A stretch of DNA of 35,080 bases from Anaerovibrio sp. Lineage in GTDB: Bacteria; Bacillota; Negativicutes; Selenomonadales; Selenomonadaceae. The DNA is taken from positions 1 to 35,080 of the forward strand of contig JAFVER010000205.1 of the NCBI GenBank assembly GCA_017475925.1, given 5' to 3'. Position 1 is the first letter of the stretch. Each line of letters opens with the position of its first letter. The translations under genes and the position numbers were made by a program. The notes under the pieces are model-generated. The model was not told the DNA's origin and did no database searches. It was given only the letters and a program-made list of their open reading frames with translations. Shown here one piece after another: positions 32,843-35,080 of this stretch.

Positions 32843-34372
32843 TCAACGAGACTTTCTGTTGTTGTAGATAGACTCGATTTTTGACATATATTCCTGTGGA
32901 ATATCATAGAACGGGATTTCTCCCTGATTGTTTTCCTGAAGAACGGAATAGGTTGCCTCCAAATAGGCAATACTGTCTTCAAATTCTGCCATCATATCAG
33001 GACTTTCAGCTACAGCAGGCAGGGTCAACGCCTCTTTGAAGCAATCAATAGCCTTTTGGTATTGGCCACTATCCTTGTGAATATTACACATTTCTATTAC
33101 CAGCATTGGTGCATAGGCATCATCTGCGTATTCCTTAAGGGCATATTCATAGGTAGCTAATGCCTTTGTCCAATCATTGGTCCCCTTTAGCTCAAAGGCG
33201 AAATCCAGCATATCATCGAGGTTGGTGAAGCCCACAAGCTTATCCATGATTTCGTCCTGAACGGCTGTTTCGTCAGCTGCATCAGGCTCAGCAGAAGCTT
33301 CATCTGACTCTGCAATAGGCTCTTCTGTTTTCTCATCAGCCACTGGCTCCGGAGCTTCTTCGGATATAGTTTCTGGTTCTGGCTCTGGTACTTCTTCAGA
33401 TACCGCTTCGTCCACTGGCTCTGGAGCTTCTTCGGATACCGCTTCGGCCTCTGGCTCTGGTGTTTCTTCAGATACCGCTTCGGCTTCTGGCGCTGGTGTT
33501 TCTTCAGATACCGCTTCGGCCTCTGGCTCTGGAGCATCTTCGGATACCGTTTCAGCCTCTGGCTCTGGTGCTTCTTCGGATATCTCTTCGGCTTCCGGCG
33601 CTGACTCTGCAGGCTCAGCAGCTGTAGCTGTCAGCTCTGCTGGTTCTTCAGCTTCCAAAGCCTCCTCAGGTTGAAGAACCTCTTCGTATTCAGCTGCAGT
33701 TTCTGGCCTGGACTCAGGCTCTGCTTCAGGTTCAGCCTCATCAGCTTCAGGCTCAAACTCTGGTTCCATACTGCTTTCTCGTTCTGTCTCGGCCATAGAG
33801 ACTGGCTCAGCTTCCATCATTATATCGGAAGTCAGAGGTTCAGGCTCCAACACTTCAGCTGGTTCATCCTCCGCAATCGGCTCATATAACAATTCCGGTA
33901 TTGGTTCAGATGATGGCATGGCAACGGGTTCTTCGTTGATTTCCAAGGCAGCCTCTTCAATTGAAGCTGTAGCTTCGGCCTTGGCTGCTGCCATAGCCTC
34001 AGCTTCCTGGCGTTTTTGTTCAATAGCCCTTTTTCGGCGACTCATGTAATCATTATAATAATTTGTAATTACAGAGGTAAGGGTGGCCTCATCTGTATTT
34101 TGTGCCTCTGCCTGTGCCCGCCGATGAATCATGTATTTGTTGTAGCCGGTTGTTATCAAAGCAGATATGAGAATCATAACACCCAGTACGACAAACCGGA
34201 ACTGATCCAGGAATGGCGATACAGTAATGGACAAAAAATTTATGATTAAGGCAAATATACCACAAAACACCAGGGATGAAAGCTTTAACTGCATCTGAAA
34301 CATATTGGATATTTTATATATTGCCAATATAGCGACAGTCATAATAAGGGCTGTCATTAAGAAAAAAATCAA
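32843..34372 (-). CDS. Membrane protein with Glu/Pro-rich tandem repeats and TPRs
   Basis: 509 residues. Three N-terminal membrane helices (about 3-20, 32-54, 58-79) are followed by a basic helical stretch (about 105-140). A long acidic Glu/Pro/Ala tract (about 150-390) comes next, then a TPR-like C-terminal domain (about 395-480, LGTNDWTKALATYEYALKEYADDA-type units). The tract holds about seven 12-residue repeats of the form SEEAPEPEAEAV. The start is TTG 34372 with GGTGAT upstream; a stop lies just before it, and the alternative ATG 34357 has no ribosome-binding site. It probably anchors at the inner membrane and holds its TPR domain at a distance. It is the first gene of a pair with the PRC-barrel protein. 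Confidence 0.75.
   Translation of the reverse strand: MIFFLMTALIMTVAILAIYKISNMFQMQLKLSSLVFCGIFALIINFLSITVSPFLDQFRFVVLGVMILISALITTGYNKYMIHRRAQAEAQNTDEATLTSVITNYYNDYMSRRKRAIEQKRQEAEAMAAAKAEATASIEEAALEINEEPVAMPSSEPIPELLYEPIAEDEPAEVLEPEPLTSDIMMEAEPVSMAETERESSMEPEFEPEADEAEPEAEPESRPETAAEYEEVLQPEEALEAEEPAELTATAAEPAESAPEAEEISEEAPEPEAETVSEDAPEPEAEAVSEETPAPEAEAVSEETPEPEAEAVSEEAPEPVDEAVSEEVPEPEPETISEEAPEPVADEKTEEPIAESDEASAEPDAADETAVQDEIMDKLVGFTNLDDMLDFAFELKGTNDWTKALATYEYALKEYADDAYAPMLVIEMCNIHKDSGQYQKAIDCFKEALTLPAVAESPDMMAEFEDSIAYLEATYSVLQENNQGEIPFYDIPQEYMSKIESIYNNRKSR
33340..33590. repeat. 36-bp minisatellite inside the TPR protein gene
   Basis: About seven tandem 36-base units encode the 12-residue repeat SEE(A/T/V)PEPEAEAV. 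Units such as GCTTCTTCGGATACCGCTTC recur with few changes (plus strand). Near-identity of neighbouring units suggests recent duplication, so copy number may vary between strains. Confidence 0.75.
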
Positions 34373-34438
34373 ACAACATCACCACTATGTAAAAAGGTAG
34401 GTAACAAAATGCTGCAAAATATTTGTAACTAGTACAGT

Positions 34439-34528
34439 ATTCGACATATTGGTTGATTTATCCTGCGAATATTATATTTTATGTAAATATCATACAATTT
34501 AGCAGGGAAATATATGATTATGTCGAAT
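34439..34528. repeat. 90-bp imperfect palindrome upstream of ptsH
   Basis: ATTCGACATA (34439-34448) and TATGTCGAAT (34519-34528) are perfect reverse complements. An inner pair CCTGC (34462-34466) and GCAGG (34502-34506) lies in the same symmetry. It sits in the divergent region between the TPR protein gene and ptsH. It may be a mini-element, or paired operators for a repressor. The 9-mer ATGTCGAAT also occurs at 16879, upstream of the BvgS-like kinase. Confidence 0.5.
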
Positions 34529-34552
34529 AGATTTATTTGGAAAAATATCTGT

Positions 34553-34581
34553 TTGGCAACATATTGCTCACAGCATATTGT
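34553..34581 (+). promoter_or_regulatory. Putative ptsH promoter
   Basis: -35 TTGGCA (34553-34558), a 17-base spacer and -10 TATTGT (34576-34581), leaving a leader of about 47 bases before ptsH. Confidence 0.4.
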
Positions 34582-34634
34582 ACTATATTAAGCTGTTTTA
34601 TGCAAAGTTTGGTAGATGAAAAAAGGAGTTTTTT

Positions 34635-34910
34635 ATGCAAGAGTTAAACTTAAAGGTATTAAATAAGGTGGGATTACATGCTAGACCAGCCAAGGAACTG
34701 GTTAAATACAGCCGTGGCATTAAATCCCAGGTTACAATCAGCTATAATGGTAAAAGTGCAAATATTAAAAGCATGATGACAGTTATGTCATTAGGGGCAA
34801 AGCAGGGTGCAGAGGTTAATCTGAAGATTGATGGACCGGATGAGGTTGAAGTGGCACAGGCTTTGACGGATATGTTTGCAGCAGGCTTTGGCTTTGCTGA
34901 TGAGTTGTAA
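34635..34910 (+). CDS. ptsH: HPr phosphocarrier protein
   Basis: A 91-residue phosphocarrier of the sugar phosphotransferase system. His15 in NKVGLHARPAKEL accepts phosphate from enzyme I. Ser46 in NIKSMMTVMSLGA is the regulatory site phosphorylated by HPr kinase in Firmicutes, so this is a full HPr rather than a Crh-like protein lacking the His. No ptsI gene follows within the window; the next sequence is a palindrome and a transposon-like tail. AAAGGAG precedes ATG 34635. Confidence 0.93.
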   Translation: MQELNLKVLNKVGLHARPAKELVKYSRGIKSQVTISYNGKSANIKSMMTVMSLGAKQGAEVNLKIDGPDEVEVAQALTDMFAAGFGFADEL

Positions 34911-34920
34911 AATGAAACTC

Positions 34921-34951
34921 ATTCAGTGGGAGCTTTAAACTCCCACTGAAT
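34921..34951. repeat. 12-bp perfect palindrome after ptsH
   Basis: ATTCAGTGGGAG (34921-34932), a seven-base loop, then CTCCCACTGAAT (34940-34951). It lies 10 bases past the ptsH stop and could stop transcription, but it lacks a T run. Such hairpins also mark the ends of IS200/IS605-type elements. A decayed relative is at 30493. Confidence 0.7.
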
Positions 34952-34971
34952 CATAGTAGAATAAATCCTAA

Positions 34972-35080
34972 GCTTTACGGAAGCATCCAAGAGGCAAAGC
35001 CGATTGGATAATGCGCCCTATGCGAAAGTGTCCTGTGAAACAAGACTTTGTTGAAGTTGAACAGTAGACACTCACCGCTA
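34972..35080 (+). mobile_element. Possible 3' tail of a tnpB-type gene and transposon right end
   Basis: After a stop at 34969-34971 one frame stays open to TAG 35065-35067 and ends RPMRKCPVKQDFVEVEQ, which resembles the C-terminal tail of TnpB-like proteins. The following ACTCACCGCTA would be the first arm of a typical right-end hairpin, but the window stops there. No upstream tnpB body is present: ptsH is 60 bases away. This would be a deletion remnant or a small non-autonomous element keeping the guide-RNA-like end. The call rests on motif memory and is tentative. Confidence 0.35.

Noticed and set aside
33187-33537. A Lys/Gln-rich repetitive frame on the minus strand
   Set aside because: A frame-shifted reading of the 36-bp minisatellite inside the TPR protein gene.
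33340-33590. Regular 36-base periodicity suggesting a CRISPR array
   Set aside because: The units are contiguous with no unique spacers and keep a protein reading frame, so it is a coding minisatellite.

Overview
The window looks like a chromosomal piece of a diderm Firmicute (class Negativicutes, Selenomonas/Veillonella-like). The housekeeping gene order (yybS-gdpP-rplI-lonC-dnaB, with purB-purA nearby), strong AGGAGG ribosome-binding sites and 7-1-7 Fur boxes are Firmicute in style. A type V autotransporter with a C-terminal beta-barrel ending in an aromatic residue requires an outer membrane. The genus cannot be fixed from sequence reading alone. I see no rRNA, tRNA, CRISPR array, prophage or intact insertion sequence.

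Layout. 1-735: a short prepilin peptidase. 748-5001 (minus): a two-gene signalling unit, a two-receiver response regulator followed by a large FIST-sensor hybrid histidine kinase with receiver and HPt domains. 5112-11923 (minus): the core operon yybS-gdpP-rplI-lonC-dnaB, closed by a hairpin terminator. 11924-12368: a gene-free stretch with two different palindromic mini-elements. 12369-16785 (plus): a phosphohexomutase, then a promoter, a structured leader, purB and purA, ended by a terminator. 16934-19741: a BvgS-like hybrid kinase with two periplasmic solute-binding domains. 19763-21804: a small CxxC membrane protein and a minimal SufC-SufB Fe-S assembly pair. 21870-25400: an autotransporter whose passenger is a papain-like cysteine protease. 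25491-26650: an iron-response unit in which twin inverted Fur boxes flank a promoter driving a DUF3793 protein and a flavodoxin. 26783-28828: two secreted proteins, one unknown and one glucosaminidase fused to TPRs. 29004-29139 (minus): a stand-alone small-RNA gene with a consensus promoter and terminator. 29206-31195 (minus): a Tat-exported phosphoesterase and a HAD phosphatase. 31360-31791: a hotdog thioesterase. 31842-34372 (minus): a pair of proteins with long Glu/Pro-rich tracts, one TPR membrane protein and one PRC-barrel protein. 34635-34910: HPr (ptsH). 34921-35080: a palindrome and what looks like the 3' tail of a tnpB-type transposon, cut by the window end.

How the parts fit. The core operon joins c-di-AMP turnover (GdpP), ribosomal protein bL9, a Lon-type protease and the replicative helicase. 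purB and purA act in AMP synthesis. SufCB, flavodoxin and the Fur boxes share an iron/Fe-S theme: flavodoxin replaces ferredoxin when iron is short. The two hybrid kinases, the autotransporter protease and the exported hydrolases suggest a cell that senses and processes material outside its inner membrane.

The best candidates for something undescribed are the orphan small RNA (29004-29104), the structured purB leader (13953-14095), the papain autotransporter, the DUF3793-flavodoxin Fur unit, and several families of small palindromic repeats.
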